From Limnomonas spitsbergensis (Eukaryota > Chlorophyta > Chlorophyceae > Chlamydomonadales): a stretch of 64,000 nucleotides of DNA. The stretch lies in the NCBI GenBank assembly GCA_037349105.1, contig JAYJMM010000120.1, forward strand, positions 4,902,001 to 4,966,000, written 5' to 3'. The translations under genes were made by a program, and so were the position numbers. The notes under the pieces are model-generated. The model had not been told where the DNA came from. It did not search any database and saw nothing but the letters and a program-made list of their open reading frames with translations. Shown piece after piece: positions 1 through 12,061 of the stretch (positions within the stretch are counted from its first letter, which is position 1; the number at the start of each line of letters is the position of its first letter).

Positions 1-161
1 AGCTGTGCTAGACGCTAGGTGCCCAATGCCGGTGTTGGCTATGATGCGACAACTGGCAGTCGACCATACGGAAAAGAGGGCAAGACAGGCGCCGGCCCAA
101 GGAACAGCACAAATGGATTCCATGCTGCAGCTGGTAGCTGAGGCTACAAGCCATGCAGCGG
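1..161 (+). CDS. Possible 3' part of a coding exon, 5' end outside the window
   Basis: The second forward frame is open from the window edge to a good splice donor, GCAGCGG|GTGAGT, after base 161. The encoded peptide is helix-like, with runs such as LAMMRQLAVDHTEKRARQ and MDSMLQLVAEATSHAA, and contains an in-frame ATG at 26. I do not recognise a family, and no downstream exon could be linked to it. Support is only the open frame plus the donor, so this could be chance. Confidence 0.3.
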
Positions 162-375
162 GTGAGTGGTGAGTCTTGATTTGATAATTTGAATTTGCAT
201 GCAAGTGGCATGGCCATCATGCAAGCAATGTGCGAGCTGAACAGACGAGATTCCTTTTATTTAAGCTCCTTTCAAGGGACTGCAGGTTATCCATGCACAC
301 TGCTTGCACACAGCATGCACAGGTAGGCCGCCTCTGGAGTCCCCGTTCAAGAAAACCGCCCCCCCCGGCCCCCCC

Positions 376-835
376 CTAGGACGCAGCCCCACTCTGCCAG
401 TCCACCGCAGCATGCCGGCTGCTGCCCCGGCTTCCACCATGCTTCTTCCCGACTCTCGTCCTCCTTGGCTTCTGGCGCTGCCACCTCACACCCTGCTCCG
501 TGCGTGTGCCCCCCTCAGCCGCCGCTGCCTCTATCTGTCCGATACGCCCCGCCTCTGCCTCACCCGCTTGCAGCATCTGAGCTTTTGCCTGCTCCATTGC
601 CGATTCAACGCACAGCTCCTCATGAGCCAGATCATTGACAGCGTGCTTCCAGCTCAGTATGGCCATGACTTGCACCATCCCATTGGCCTCCACGTCCATA
701 CACTCCTCAAAGCGCTGTTGCCTTTGAGATGTCAACTGATTTCGCTCAGCCGCCGCCGCCGCCAGCTGTCAGACGGTCTTAGCCAGGCTGCTAATTTGCT
801 GCTGGGGATCAAGGGTCTGCCCGACCCGCAGATCC
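376..835 (-). pseudogene. Decayed coiled-coil protein fragment
   Basis: Read on the minus strand, one frame gives a plausible charged, Gln/Ala-rich helical protein: LDPQQQISSLAKTV, a TGA stop (769-771), QLAAAAAERNQLTSQRQQRF, then a stretch rich in Glu, Met and Ala before a low-complexity tail. The coding character on both sides of the stop argues for a broken gene or retro-element fragment. It abuts the 25-bp minisatellite upstream. The family is not recognised. It could also be an exon whose first part lies in another reading context. Confidence 0.3.
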
Positions 836-1095
836 TGTCTTCATGCTGTCATGCAGATCTTGTTCTCATGCTGCCATGCAGATCCTGTCATCATGCTGCC
901 ATGCAGATCCTGTTCTCGTGCTGTCATGCAGATCCTGTCCTCATGCTGCCATGCAGATCTTATTCGCATGCTGCCATTCAGATCCAATCCTCATGCTGTC
1001 ATGCAGATCCTGTCCTCATGCTGCCTTGCAGATCCTGTTCTCATGCTGTCATGCAGATCCTGTTCTCATGATGCCATGCAGATCCTGCCCTCGTG
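828..1095. repeat. Minisatellite, about 25-bp unit
   Basis: Roughly ten tandem copies of a unit close to CTGCCATGCAGATCCTGTC plus TCATG, with point differences between copies. A 25-bp unit shifts frame each turn, which produces artificial open frames rich in HADPVL and CRSCSHA on the plus strand; these should not be read as genes. Confidence 0.85.
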
Positions 1096-1099
1096 CGTA

Positions 1100-2360
1100 G
1101 TTACTGGCTTCTGGATGTCTGCCTCATCGCTATTCCTGAGGCAAGAAAGAAAGAAAACTACGCCCCGCAGGGTGTGAGGGTTAAGGAAACAGCGCGGCAT
1201 GGGTAGGTAGGAAGCCTGCGGCATTAGGATGTGGTGGGTCATGAATTTCAGCTTTGTGCTGTCATGGGTAGGTACGAAGCCTGACGCCATAAATGTCCTT
1301 CACTGAAGATAGCATACACGGACAACATCAGCCCAGCCTGCCCTGGAGAGGTGCTTACATCAGAACACTGGCTGTGGTGCTCCTGTTACAAAGTTGATGC
1401 AACCGCCCACAGCCATTTTCGAAAGGGCCTGGCACAGTGAACCAGGGGAATCCAGCGACAAGGGCCAAATGTAACCTAAAACCCACAACAAGCGGGCATC
1501 CGAGGACTGAGACATTAATGCATGCACCCACCCGCCTTGTTGGACAATGCCATGGGCATTCTGGACAGTTGCGAGCTAGACCACTGGTTGGTCGGGGTTG
1601 TTGGGGCAGCGCCCAGGGCATGCTTGCCTCGTCATGGACAATTCACGAGTGCTCTAGCCTGCACCTGTTCACACTTCACTGGGCCTTTTCCATCAAGGCG
1701 CATGGGTGCACCTGTTCACACTACACTGGGCCTTTCGCCCATGAGGAGACAAGCATGCCCTAGGTGCTGTCCTAAACCCCAAGACCTAGCCAGGTCCTAA
1801 CCGCTTGCTGCCTAAGAATAACATGTCTCCTCCCCGCAGGCGTGAGGGCTAAGCGCGGCATGGGCGTCTGCGTCCACGCCGTTGCCATCGTTACAGCAGA
1901 TGCAAACTTTCAAGCATGAAAGAGCATTTGGGGTGAGCCCTCTTCATGCATTCTACCCAGATCAACCCTCATCAGAAATATCTGCACTCTGAATCTTGGC
2001 CCCAGTTCACTTGCTCGTCAGTCTTTTGATCCCTGCCCAGATATATCCTCACTAAGCTTTGAACTCAGAGCTTGTGCCCCGGTCAGTAAACCCTTATCCC
2101 CCCTGATCACTGCCAAGCCTCTACCCCGGTCAACCAAAGCCTCTGATCCCTCAGACCCTCAGCGATCACTGCCCAGATCAATTCATCTCACGTCCTGGGC
2201 ATGGACCCGTTTGAGCTGACTTACTAGATCCGTGTGCCCTCAGGGATAGACCGCTGCAAGGATCTTGGCCTCGCAATCGGTGACTGTATTTACTGCAGCA
2301 CTAATGCAGCTCATTGAGTGGTGGGACGCTACGCTGAAACAAGCTCTGGACCTTAAAACC
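1100..2360. other. Non-coding stretch with short direct repeats
   Basis: No convincing gene. A CATGGGTAGGTA-GAAGCCTG segment occurs at about 1198 and 1264. A block reading CACCTGTTCACACT-CACTGGGCCTTT occurs twice between 1660 and 1735. Between about 1940 and 2180 there is a very degenerate repeat around GATCCCTGCCCAGAT. The remaining open frames are short and lack coding character. Confidence 0.5.
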
Positions 2361-2639
2361 CACACTAGGTGGGGGTGGTCACTGCAACCTGCTTGCAGCT
2401 CATTGAGATGAGGGACGGGTCATATGTTGTGACATTGCACTCAAATACAACCAAAAAAACGGTAACCTTATTTACTGTGGGACGAGTCCCGCTTTGCCAT
2501 GCTGCGCTCCAACTGGCAGGTACTGGTGCTCCTGGGCTGGCTTTTGACATAACGGCAGTAGTGAATCGAACGGAGGCGTCAGAGAGGTCCTCTGTCAGGT
2601 GGGAGAAATATATTATCTGAATACTGGAAGCTGGTGTGG

Positions 2640-3170
2640 GCAAGGCAGGTGGTTTGAGGCTGCCCCCCAGATCCGCCCTCCAGATCCTGCGGCTGGTTGG
2701 CGGCTGGCGCGCAGATCTGCCTTCCAGTTCCTGCTGCTGCCTGGCAGCTGGTCCCCAAATCAGCTGGCCAGATCTTGCTGCTGGCTGTCGATTGGGTCCA
2801 GATCCGTCTACCAGATCCTGCCTGCGGCTGGCGCTTTGCCCCCAGATCCGCACTCTAGATCCTGGGCTGGCAGGCGGCTGACCCCAGGCCCGCCTGCCAG
2901 ATGCTGCTGCTGCCTGGCGGCTGGCACCCACATCCGGCTCCTGGCTAACGGCTGGCCCCCAGATCCGCCATCTAGACCCAGGCTGCTGCCTGGCGGCTGG
3001 TTCCCGGATTTGGTTTTCAGACTATGCTGTTCCCTGGCGTCTGCCCCCCAGATCTGCCTTCCAAATCCTTGGTGTTGGCTGGCGGCTGGCCCCCCATACC
3101 CCCTCTGGAACCTGCAGCTGCCGGCTGGCGACAGGCGGCTGGTCTCCGAATGCGCCCTCTAGGTCCTGCT
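2640..3170. repeat. GC-rich degenerate minisatellite
   Basis: Irregular tandem copies of a module around CTGGCGGCTGGCCCCCAGAT followed by CCGCCCTCCAGATCCTGC, with variable spacing of roughly 40-60 bp. Open frames on both strands through it are rich in Trp, Arg, Pro and Ser and are by-products of the repeat. Confidence 0.7.
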
Positions 3171-3704
3171 GCAGTACACCCTCTGTATAAATGTACAGGG
3201 CTGCTGGGGCCTCGTGCACCCTTCCCTGGGCAGGGTTCCAAACGAGTTGAACAAGTAATCACTGATATCCGCTGGGCTTTCCCTCCTGGATTCGAATTCT
3301 CATTTCAGTGCAAGCAAGCCAGCCAGCTGAACAGCCAACCACTCATGCCCTAAGGGTTCTCCTGCTGGGTTTGGATAGACGCGTTTAGTCAGTGCATGCA
3401 AGCAAGCTTAACTGCGATCTACTCATGCTCTCTAGACCTGCCCCGCCTAAGTCCTGCTGGGGTTCCGCGGCTCGGTCGATCTGTGACATCCTGCCTGAAT
3501 CGCTCGAGATTCCAGAGCTTGATGGTGGGGCCTGCGGCATCCTCATAGTTGTTTGCCTGAGCAGGGACACTGGCAACATGAGTGAGTGTGGTCATATGTC
3601 TAAAAACTGGCGGACACTGCCACGGAGTGCCGCCTCTGCTGCTCTGCCATAAATTGCTACCATAGAGTCCCAGCATGGGGTAATTGCCATGGAGTGACTG
3701 AGAT
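3171..3704. other. No recognisable gene
   Basis: Single-copy-looking sequence between two minisatellites. I see short open frames only, without recognisable domains or splice-supported coding segments. Confidence 0.4.
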
Positions 3705-5890
3705 GGAGTTTCATTATGGCATCATACAGTGCCACCATGCAGTTCTACCATGCAGTGCCATCATACAGTGCCACCATGCAGTGCCAACCTCCAGTGCCAC
3801 CATGCAGTGCCACCATGCAGCGCCACCATGCAGTGCAACCATGCAGTACCACCATGCAGTGCCACCATGCAGTGCCACCATGCAGTGCCACCATGCAGTG
3901 CCACCATGCAGTGCCATCATGCAGTACCACCATGCAGTTCTACCATGCAGTGCCATCATACAGTGCCACCATGCAGTGCCGACCTCCAGTGCCACCATGC
4001 AGTGCCATCATGCAGTACCACCATGCAGTGCCACCATGCAGTGCCATCATGCAGTGCAATCATGCAGTGCCACTATGCACTGCTGTCATGCAGTGCCGCC
4101 ATGCAGTGCCACCATGCAGTGCCACCATGCAGTGTCACCCTGCACAGCCACCATGCAGTGCAATCATGCACTGCCACCATGCACTGCTGCCATGCAGCGC
4201 CACCATGCAGTGACACCATGCAGTGACACCATGCAACGCCAGGATGCAGCGCCACCATGTAGCGCCACCATGCAGTGCCACCATGGAGTGCCACCATGCA
4301 GTGACACTATGCAGTGCAGCCATGCAGTGCCAGCATGCCGTGCCGCCCTACAGTGCCACCATGCAGTGCCATCATGCAGTGCCACCATGCAGTGCCACCA
4401 TGCAGAGCCACCATGCAGTGCCACCATGCAGCGCCACCATGCAGTGCCACCATGTAGCGCCGCCATGCAGTGCAACCATGCAGTGCCAGCATGCAGTGCC
4501 GCCCTACAGTGCCACCATGCAGTGCCACCATGCAGCGCCACCATGCAGTGCTACCATGCAGTGCCAGCATGCAGTGCAACCATGCAGTGCCGCCCTACAG
4601 TGCCACCATGCAGTGCCACCATGCAGCGTGACCATGCAGTGCCATCATGCAGTGCAGCCATGCACTGTCGCCATGCAGCGCAATCATGCACTGCCACTAT
4701 GCACTGCTGCCATGCAGTGCCGCCATGCAGTACCACCATGCTGTGTCACCATGCAGTGCCACCCTGCACTGCCACCATGCAGTGCAATCATGCACTGCCA
4801 CCATGCACTGCTGCCATGCAGCGCCACCATGCACTAGTGCCACCATGCAGTGCCACCGTGCAGCGCCACCATGCAGGGCCACCATGTAGCGCCACCATGC
4901 AGTGCCACCATGGAGTGCCACCATGTAGTGTCACCATGCAGTGCAACCATGCAGTGCCAGCATGCAGTGCCGCCCTATAGTGCCACCATGCAGTGCCACC
5001 ATGCAGCGCCACCATGCAGTGCCACCATGCAGTACCACCATGTATTGCCACCATGCAGTGCCATCATGCAGTGCCACCATGCACTGCCGCCCTGCACTGC
5101 AATCATGCACTGCCACCATGCACTGCTGCCATGCAGTGCCGCCATGCAGTGCCACCATGGAGTGTCATGCCATGGAGTGCCATCATGCATTGTCATCATC
5201 GAGTGCCGCCATGCATTGTCACCATGTACTGCCATGCAGTGTCAATATGCACTGCCGCCATGTAGTGTCAATATGGAGTGCCGCCATGCAGTGTCAACAT
5301 GTAGTGCCACCATGCAGCGCCATTACGTAGTGCCACCATGCAGTGCCATCATGCATTGCCACCCTGCAGTGCCACCATGCAGTGCCACCATGCAGGGCCA
5401 CCACGCAGTGCCACTATGCAGTACCACCATGCATTGCCACCATGCAGTGCCATCATGCAGTGCCGCCAAGCAGTGCCACCATGCAGTGCCACCATGCACT
5501 GCCGCCATGCAGTGCCATCATGCACTGCCAACATGCACTGCTGCTTTGCACTGCCGCCATGCAGTGCCACCATGGAGTGTCGTTGTGGAGTGCCATCATG
5601 CATTGTCACCATGTACTGCCGCCATGCAGTGTCAACATGGAGTGTCATAGTGGAGTGCCGCCATGCAGTGTCAACATGTACTGCCGCCATGCAGTCTCAA
5701 CATGCACTGCCGCCATGTAGTGTCAACATGGAGTGCCGCCATGCAGTGCCACTATGCAGTTTCAACATGCAGTGTCAACATGCAGTGCCGCCATGCAGTG
5801 TCAACATGCAGTGCCGCCATGCATTGTCAACATGTAGTGCCGCCATGCAGTCTCAACATGTAGTGCTGCCATGCAGTGTCAACATGTAAG
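3705..5890. repeat. 2.2-kb minisatellite with 13-bp unit (CATGCAGTGCCAC)
   Basis: About 165 tandem copies of a 13-bp unit, consensus CATGCAGTGCCAC, with many variants: GTGTCAA in place of GTGCCAC towards the right end, and CACTG in place of CAGTG. Because 13 is not a multiple of 3 and the unit lacks stops in most variants, all three forward frames stay open for hundreds of codons, repeating HHAVPPCSATMQC-type peptides. The reverse frames give WWHCMVALHGGTA-type peptides. I treat none of these as genes. The right end (from 5763) is part of duplicated block A, and 5249-5687 is the source of the inverted fragment at 11223-11661. Confidence 0.92.
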
Positions 5891-6828
5891 ACTGCCGCCA
5901 TTCAGTGCCGCAATTCTGCACCACCATGGATGTTTGCCCTTTTTTTTCTGCCCTGCAGTGCCACCATGCAGTGCCACTCCCAGGCTGATGGGAGGGTATG
6001 GAGGTCCACAAAACTTGGACGAAGCACCTCAACCAGACTGCCGCAGCCAGAAACGCAATGGGGACGCCCGTTGGGTATGAGTACGAGATTCCCTGAGTCT
6101 CTTCATTCTTGTTCCATAGTGTGGAAAGCGATCATGCACACAAAAGACCTTACATCTGGGTGCATGCATAGGCGTGTGGGCAGGTACAGAAGCATTTGTG
6201 CTCGAATGGTGTAGGCTTGGTGGACTTTTAGATGCTGGTTCTTATAAGCTACAGTACTGCCCTCTCGGCAGCCAGCTGCAACACTTATTGCAAAATGTAG
6301 TCGCCTTACTGGCACCCACATGGGCTGACACAACTCTTGATTCAGTCTAAGCAGCAGATGTTGGTGCAAAACCTTGCCCACAGCCATGTAACAATACTGT
6401 TGAATTCGGGGCCTAAGCAGAGTCGTAAAACATCGTTATTTATTTACAACTTAATTTTGCCCCCCAGTCTCATTCGATCCAAAAATTGTTAGTGTAGAAA
6501 TATATTACCAAATCTGTTAGTTCCAGCCCATTATTCAAGAATAATGGCAGCAGTGCAAATTAGTTGAGTCCACCACTGGTAAAAAATATATTCAGGGATA
6601 GCTTTGTCTAACTGTTTGAGCGTAAGAAATTACCAAAAAAATGTACCACATCAAAATAACTAAGTTTAGTACCTAATAAACTACTGAGCACACAGATAAC
6701 ACCCGCCACTGTTTTCCTACACATGGTTTGCGACCATCTTAACGCCTCTACTCCCAGGGATAAATTGCGATTATATAAATTAGTCTACTAGTCCAGCAAG
6801 CTTACATGGGGAATGCCACAACATTACT

Positions 6829-7668
6829 CTACAAGACCACAGCCTCATTCAATGCAAACAAGCGGCCCTCAACCTTGCAACCAGTCTTCGCGGTGATAGC
6901 CGAGTATGCCAGCACGTTGCCAAATACCACAGTGTTGACCTCGAAAGTGGCAGCACTGCCTAGCTGCCAGAACACGTTCTTGGCCTGGGCACCACCCGAC
7001 AGGATCATCTTGAGGCCAGAGCTCACCTAGTCATGGCGAGAGAAATAATAGGAACTAACACATCAACAGAGACGATTCATTGCTTTCAAGACCGTTGGGA
7101 GAAAATCTTGACAAATACTGTCCAAATACTGTCCAAATACTGTCTAGTTATGCAGTAGAGAGGCAATTCTGGCAGCAAGGCTGATGCTACCATCCTCCCG
7201 AATGGTGGTCGAATTCCATGCATGGAAACCAAGTACTAACCTCAAGGGTCTCCGCAATCTGGAAGATGAACACACTGTCCGAGGCGCTGCCGTACATTTG
7301 TACACTCATAAGGTCAGTTGGGAAGTCATGCCACCCAGCAGGCTCTGATGGACACAGAGGACTTCCTTGCATTCAGCAAGCAACTGAGTGGCTCGCATCA
7401 AGCAATGTTGAACAGCCTGACATGTTTTCGCTCCCTTGGTTCTCAGTTGATTTCTCCTTCATTTGTTCTCACCGTGTTTGTGACTGTAGATAGAGTAGGC
7501 AAGCACAGTGAAGCTGAACGCCGTGCCAAGGTCCACGCTGTCGGGAGTAGTATTTTCCAGCAACCCTCGAGACATCACTCGGGCTGCATCAGTGATGATC
7601 ATGCCAGAGGTGGCCATGAGGAAGAGCGTAATGGCGCATTGCAGCTTGATGGCTTGCATATGAGACAT
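6829..7668 (-). pseudogene. Decayed ice-binding protein (DUF3494) gene, copy 1
   Basis: Clear homologue of the plus-strand gene at 9666-11088. The first exon starts at ATG 7668 and gives a signal peptide (MQAIKLQCAITLFLMATSG) and a DAARVMSRG start of the mature part. It carries a 4-nt insertion near its 3' end relative to the intact gene (about 7485-7492). The central exon is mostly lost: only LGGMT, a TGA, VYK and ASDSVFIFQIAETLE remain, in more than one frame, ending at a donor near 7239. The last exon (7026-6829) is well kept, with SGGAQAKNVFWQLGSAATF and GRLFALNEAV, but stops about ten residues early. Roughly 90 residues of the beta-helix domain are missing, so I call it a pseudogene. A shortened expressed variant cannot be excluded. 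Confidence 0.7.
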
Positions 7669-9665
7669 TCTCTGCTGGATGGGGCTAATGGGGCAGCAGG
7701 CAACAGGGTGGCATCATTCCGTTAGCATTGAGGGAAACGTCAGATATTCAACGTGAGACTGAACTGAATATCAGGGGCTGGAAGTAAAGGAGGGCACCCT
7801 GTTTGGCCATTCGTCATCTTAGTTAGTTTTCACCAAGCAAGTTGTAAAATTGTGTAAGGAAACTAGGAAAACGGGCATCGTCAGGACTTCAGGAGGCATG
7901 CATCAGTCCTGAATATCCTGAAGTGATTAGTGCGCCAACTCAAGACAATCAGAGCAGCTGGAACGGATGGAACAGCCAAGACGGTTGATTTTATTACTGT
8001 ATGGCATCAGTATTATGCTGTTGCCATACATGTCTCAGGCTAACATCCCTAGCCCATGCCTGGCTCTGGCTAAGTATAATGCCTACTAAACATGATGCGG
8101 TTTGTTGTTCGACTTGATGCAATAATTGCCACGCTGTTTTCTATCACGCATACATGCACTGATTATGGATCTGGAATAGTACCGGTACGTGCGTGGCTCA
8201 CCCGCCTTCAGCAATTAGTTGGCTAGATGGGGGTTGCTCCGGAACGGAGAGTAACCTTCGGCTGTTGAAGATAGTATGCTGCTGCAAGCGATGGCAACTG
8301 AGCGAGATGGTCAGCAGAAGAGAAGCGAATAACGAAGTGCCCATTGATCAAGGCGGACATACACCCAGGCTTTATAGTTTTCAGAGGCGGCTGCTCCAGG
8401 CCGAATTCCAGACGAATTCGGCCCGAGTCCGAACGAAGTCATGCCATATTACGACATGCCATCACTAAAATATCTGGAATCTTAGGGATATGTAATGATC
8501 CCAAAAGCACCCCTTCTCGCCACGCACAGCCCAATGTCGTAGATTCCGAATTCATTAGTCAACGTAAAAGCCTGTGCGTGTAAATGTGCGCTGGAAGGGT
8601 CGGTGCTCGAAGGCCGATATCCCAATAGTAGACTCTTCAGGGGTCGATCAGGAACATGCTAGCTGTCATTATGATGCCGAACACCCCACGCAACTAACGA
8701 ACCAATGGGACACGGCTCGTGTATAAAGAGTATGTAGAGGGTTTGATGGTGGTTCGGCGTCAGCCAACAATGAACCCCCCCCATCCATCTACTACCGGTA
8801 CGGTCCTTACTGAAGAGCACCGCATGAACCAATTTCTCGGAATGCGATTCACCCAGCTGGCCGGCAGAACAGATTATTCGGCGACCGAGGAGCTTCCAGC
8901 AGACTTCCAGCGAGCTGCTTAACGAGTTGTCGAATGCGGACGTGGCTGGAAAGTACGACACTACTGGTGCGTGCGTGGTCGGAGATGATTGGGCATTTCG
9001 AGAAGGCCCCGAGAAAAGTAGTAATCGTGTATGTGGAGAGGGCACCTGAGGGTGGCGGGCGCCCTGCCACATCCAGATGGCCATTCGCAGGAGGACTATA
9101 AAGCCTGCGATATTCATCGATCATTTTGAATACAATCAGTCGACCAAGTTTTATTTCCTCCCATTGACTACCGTGATTGACTACTCCGCCCCGCCCGGTC
9201 CAACCCACCCACCGGGCGCTCAGTCCGCCCGTTCAACAAACCTCCATTGCCCCACCAGCTTAAGGTAGGCATTGTGGATGATGGGTTAAAGCAAGGGGCA
9301 TGCGATACATTCATACATAAAACTAACCAGTAGGCATGATTTGCTTGTATCGATGTCAGGACCTGCTAGCAAGATAGCTATACAGCCTCAACTTTTAGGC
9401 GTGGATAGGTCGGTCGTACGAGGAGGGTGAATCCGTCCGTGTATGGTAGTTGCGACCGTCGCGTGCTAGGCTCATTATTGTTGATGGGTGTCAGGTGGTA
9501 ATTTCACATTGCACGGAAATCATGAGCATCAGGCCGAAACTAAGACAGTCATCGGCACCTGATACTACAACTGCGGACTGATTACGCACGTATGATCATG
9601 TAATAATCCTGCCTACCTTGATTGCCCGCTTCTTAGTTACCGACTACCGCCCCACACAACAGATC
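7669..9665. promoter_or_regulatory. Divergent intergenic region of the ice-binding gene pair, copy 1
   Basis: The two ice-binding genes point away from each other across about 2 kb. A 13-bp segment, ACTATAAAGCCTG, with a TATAAA core occurs in mirror orientation: on the plus strand at 9095-9107, facing the intact gene, and on the minus strand at 8366-8378, facing the decayed gene. Their distances to the start codons (563 and 703 bp) imply long leaders or leader introns. No other gene is supported here; the open frames at 8659-9117 and 8849-9208 on the minus strand are not recognisable. The same elements recur at +10,620 bp (18986-18998, 19715-19727). Confidence 0.4.
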
Positions 9666-11088
9666 ATGTCCCCGATGCAATCCAACACGCTGCAATGCGC
9701 AGTTGCTATCTTCCTCGTGGTCAGCTCTGGCATCATCGCTTCTGATGCGGCCCGAGAGCTGAGGCAAACGAACCCCTCGACTGTCGACCTTGGCACAGCT
9801 GCCGGTTTCACAGTGCTTGCCTACGCCACCGTCACAAACACGGTGAGTTACTAATAAATATGATGCAAGCTGGGGTGCATCCCTCATGACCCCCCTAATA
9901 AAAAAGGAGTGCCCCAGAGCTGTCTCTGGCCGGATGGGACAGCATACTACACAGATGGGGTTTGAAATCAGTTAGGTAGCTAGATGAACAAGCATCATGC
10001 AATGCATGCATGGCAACCTGTCCAACAGTAGTCCTAGCCTCTGCATCTGTCACTAAAAATGGAAGTTGGTTCGAACAAAAGAATTTCTCCCCCGCTGAAT
10101 CCTGCAATAGTTTCCTGCAAAAGTGTTTGTAGTATGTGCAACAGAGCTGTGTGGAGGGAAGACATGTGCATTGCATGTGGCCAATGACCAAGCATTCCGT
10201 TGAACCGTCTCACCCTCGCTGCTGACTAATTATCGTCGTTATTACGCTGCAGGGCAAGACCAGCGTCGGCGGATACCTTGGCGTCAGCCCTGGCTCTGAT
10301 GTCGCTGGGGATGCAGTCTCTTACTCTGCACCTGAGGACCGCAACGGCCGGGCAGACGCCGGTGACGCCGCGACTGCGAAGGCTTACATTACAGCAGCTC
10401 ACTCTGATGCAGCGGGACGTGATGAGAATGTTGTCGTCCTCTCAGCTGTTAACCTGGGTGGCCTGACACTGGAGCGAGGCCTGTACAAGTCCACAGGTGC
10501 CCTGGAGGTGTCTTCGGGCGACCTGACCCTCGACGGTGGCAACAGCAATGGTGCTGCCTCAGAGGCCGTGTTCATCTTCCAGATTGCCGAGACACTGCAG
10601 GTCAGTCTTCCCTACCTTATTACAGCAGCGCTGTATTGCCTCCCTAATAACCTAGTACAGCTGAAATGTTTGTCAGCAGTATATATGGTATTATTCTGCG
10701 TACATGGTTAGCATTTATTATTATTATTATTATTATTATTATAAAAAACAACAAGCCCCATTACTCCCACTATGCACTGTCTACCCACCACGGCCTATGA
10801 GCTTAATATTTACCTGATCCTGATATTATGATATTTCCACACACCTCCTCTCCTGACCTTTAGGTGAGCTCTGGCCTAAAGATGATTTTGACAGGTGGAG
10901 CTCAGGCCAAGAACGTGTTCTGGCAGTTGGGCAGTGCTGCCACTTTTGAGGTCGACTCAGTGGTGGTAGGAACTGTGATGGCTTACTCGGCGATCACTGC
11001 CAAGGCTGGCTGCCAGGTGGAGGGTCGTCTGTTTGCGCTGAACGAGGCTGTCAGCCTGGACAGCAACGTGGTGGTCTTTCCCTCGTAA
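9666..11088 (+). CDS. Secreted ice-binding protein, DUF3494 family, copy 1
   Basis: Three exons, 9666-9842, 10253-10600 and 10864-11088, with GT-AG borders and phase-0 joins; 249 residues. Residues 1-29 form a signal peptide (hydrophobic core AVAIFLVVSSGIIAS). The rest matches the DUF3494 ice-binding domain: STVDLGTAAGFTVLAYATVT, GGYLGVSPGSDV, LGGLTLERGLYKS, EAVFIFQIAETL, GAQAKNVFWQLGSAATF, and the GRLFALNEAVSLD ending. DUF3494 proteins are right-handed beta-helices that bind ice crystals; in polar algae they are secreted and are thought to have come from bacteria or fungi. The start is the first ATG giving an uninterrupted signal peptide; a TTG/ATG further upstream is less likely. A second, identical gene lies at 20286-21708. 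Confidence 0.9.
10714..10742. repeat. (TTA)n microsatellite in intron 2 of the ice-binding gene
   Basis: About nine perfect TTA/ATT triplets inside the second intron (10601-10863). The same run is present in copy 2 at 21334-21362, with equal length as printed. Confidence 0.85.
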
Positions 11089-11222
11089 AACTTGCAAGCT
11101 CTATTGACAACATAATCTGGGACGTATAGTGATAAATATTCATCAGGCTGAAGTATCCATAGATAGTGGATATGGCATTTTTCTTAAAGAGCTGATATTC
11201 TTGTATTGTGGAGGAGAGTAGT

Positions 11223-11661
11223 GCGGCAGTACATGTTGACACTGCATGGCGGCACTCCACTATGACACTCCATGTTGACACTGCATGGCGGCAGTACATG
11301 GTGACAATGCATGATGGCACTCCACAACGACACTCCATGGTGGCACTGCATGGCGGCAGTGCAAAGCAGCAGTGCATGTTGGCAGTGCATGATGGCACTG
11401 CATGGCGGCAGTGCATGGTGGCACTGCATGGTGGCACTGCTTGGCGGCACTGCATGATGGCACTGCATGGTGGCAATGCATGGTGGTACTGCATAGTGGC
11501 ACTGCGTGGTGGCCCTGCATGGTGGCACTGCATGGTGGCACTGCAGGGTGGCAATGCATGATGGCACTGCATGGTGGCACTACGTAATGGCGCTGCATGG
11601 TGGCACTACATGTTGACACTGCATGGCGGCACTCCATATTGACACTACATGGCGGCAGTGC
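11223..11661. repeat. Inverted fragment m' of the 13-bp minisatellite
   Basis: Reverse complement of 5249-5687 (position sum 16910), apparently without differences. It lies between the end of block A copy 1 and block B. The left junction shares a 2-bp GC microhomology. At the right junction three extra bases, CAT (11662-11664), precede block B. Confidence 0.92.
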
Positions 11662-12061
11662 CATCTTATGTACGGCTGGTGGCCGATGCAGCAGAGCCTG
11701 CTGCACCAGGCCCCCGGACCACCATCAGCGGTGATGTACCTGAACTGGTGCTGGAGCACTAAAAACTAACCATGTCAAAAGTAATTTTGGAATGCCCTAG
11801 GAATGCTCATACACCAAAGATCTAGGATGCGGACCAGTGTGTGTCCCGGAAATTCGCTGGGCAGCATGCGGCCTCCCCTCATTACTCCTGAGTCATGACG
11901 GACCTAGTGGCTGAAGTCACTCCTTTGCCCACCTTGCCACAGTGCTTCCTAAAGCAGCAGTGCTCTGTTTGACACTGCCGCGATGGGCGCACAAGGTCCA
12001 TGCGTTAAATCCTGCCGCTGATCTTGTTTTACCGCCCTGATGCTGTCAATGCCACCCGCAT

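Larger units (their letters stand above)
5763..11224. repeat. Direct repeat block A, copy 1 (5,462 bp)
   Basis: Matches 16383-21844 at a constant offset of 10,620 bp. I found three substitutions: C/T at 7315/17935, G/C at 9511/20131, C/T at 11111/21731. No indels were seen. The block starts in the last 120 bp of the 13-bp minisatellite. It then holds an AT-rich non-coding stretch (about 5890-6828), a decayed ice-binding protein gene on the minus strand and an apparently intact one on the plus strand. Here its right end joins inverted minisatellite m'; in copy 2 it joins block B'. Confidence 0.95.

Noticed and set aside
304..1071. Plus-strand frame of 255 codons
   Set aside because: The first half is antisense to a more protein-like minus-strand fragment, and the second half is the 25-bp minisatellite.
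3694..5650. Long plus- and minus-strand frames (up to 428 codons) rich in HHAVPPCSATMQC or WWHCMVALHGGTA
   Set aside because: They are translations of a 13-bp tandem repeat open in every frame; no start context, splice sites or independent conservation.
3705..5890. Possible CRISPR array
   Set aside because: Head-to-tail 13-bp units without unique spacers, in a eukaryotic genome; an ordinary minisatellite.
8659..9208. Minus-strand frames of 152 and 119 codons between the ice-binding genes
   Set aside because: They overlap each other in different frames, have no recognisable domain and lie over the presumed divergent promoter.
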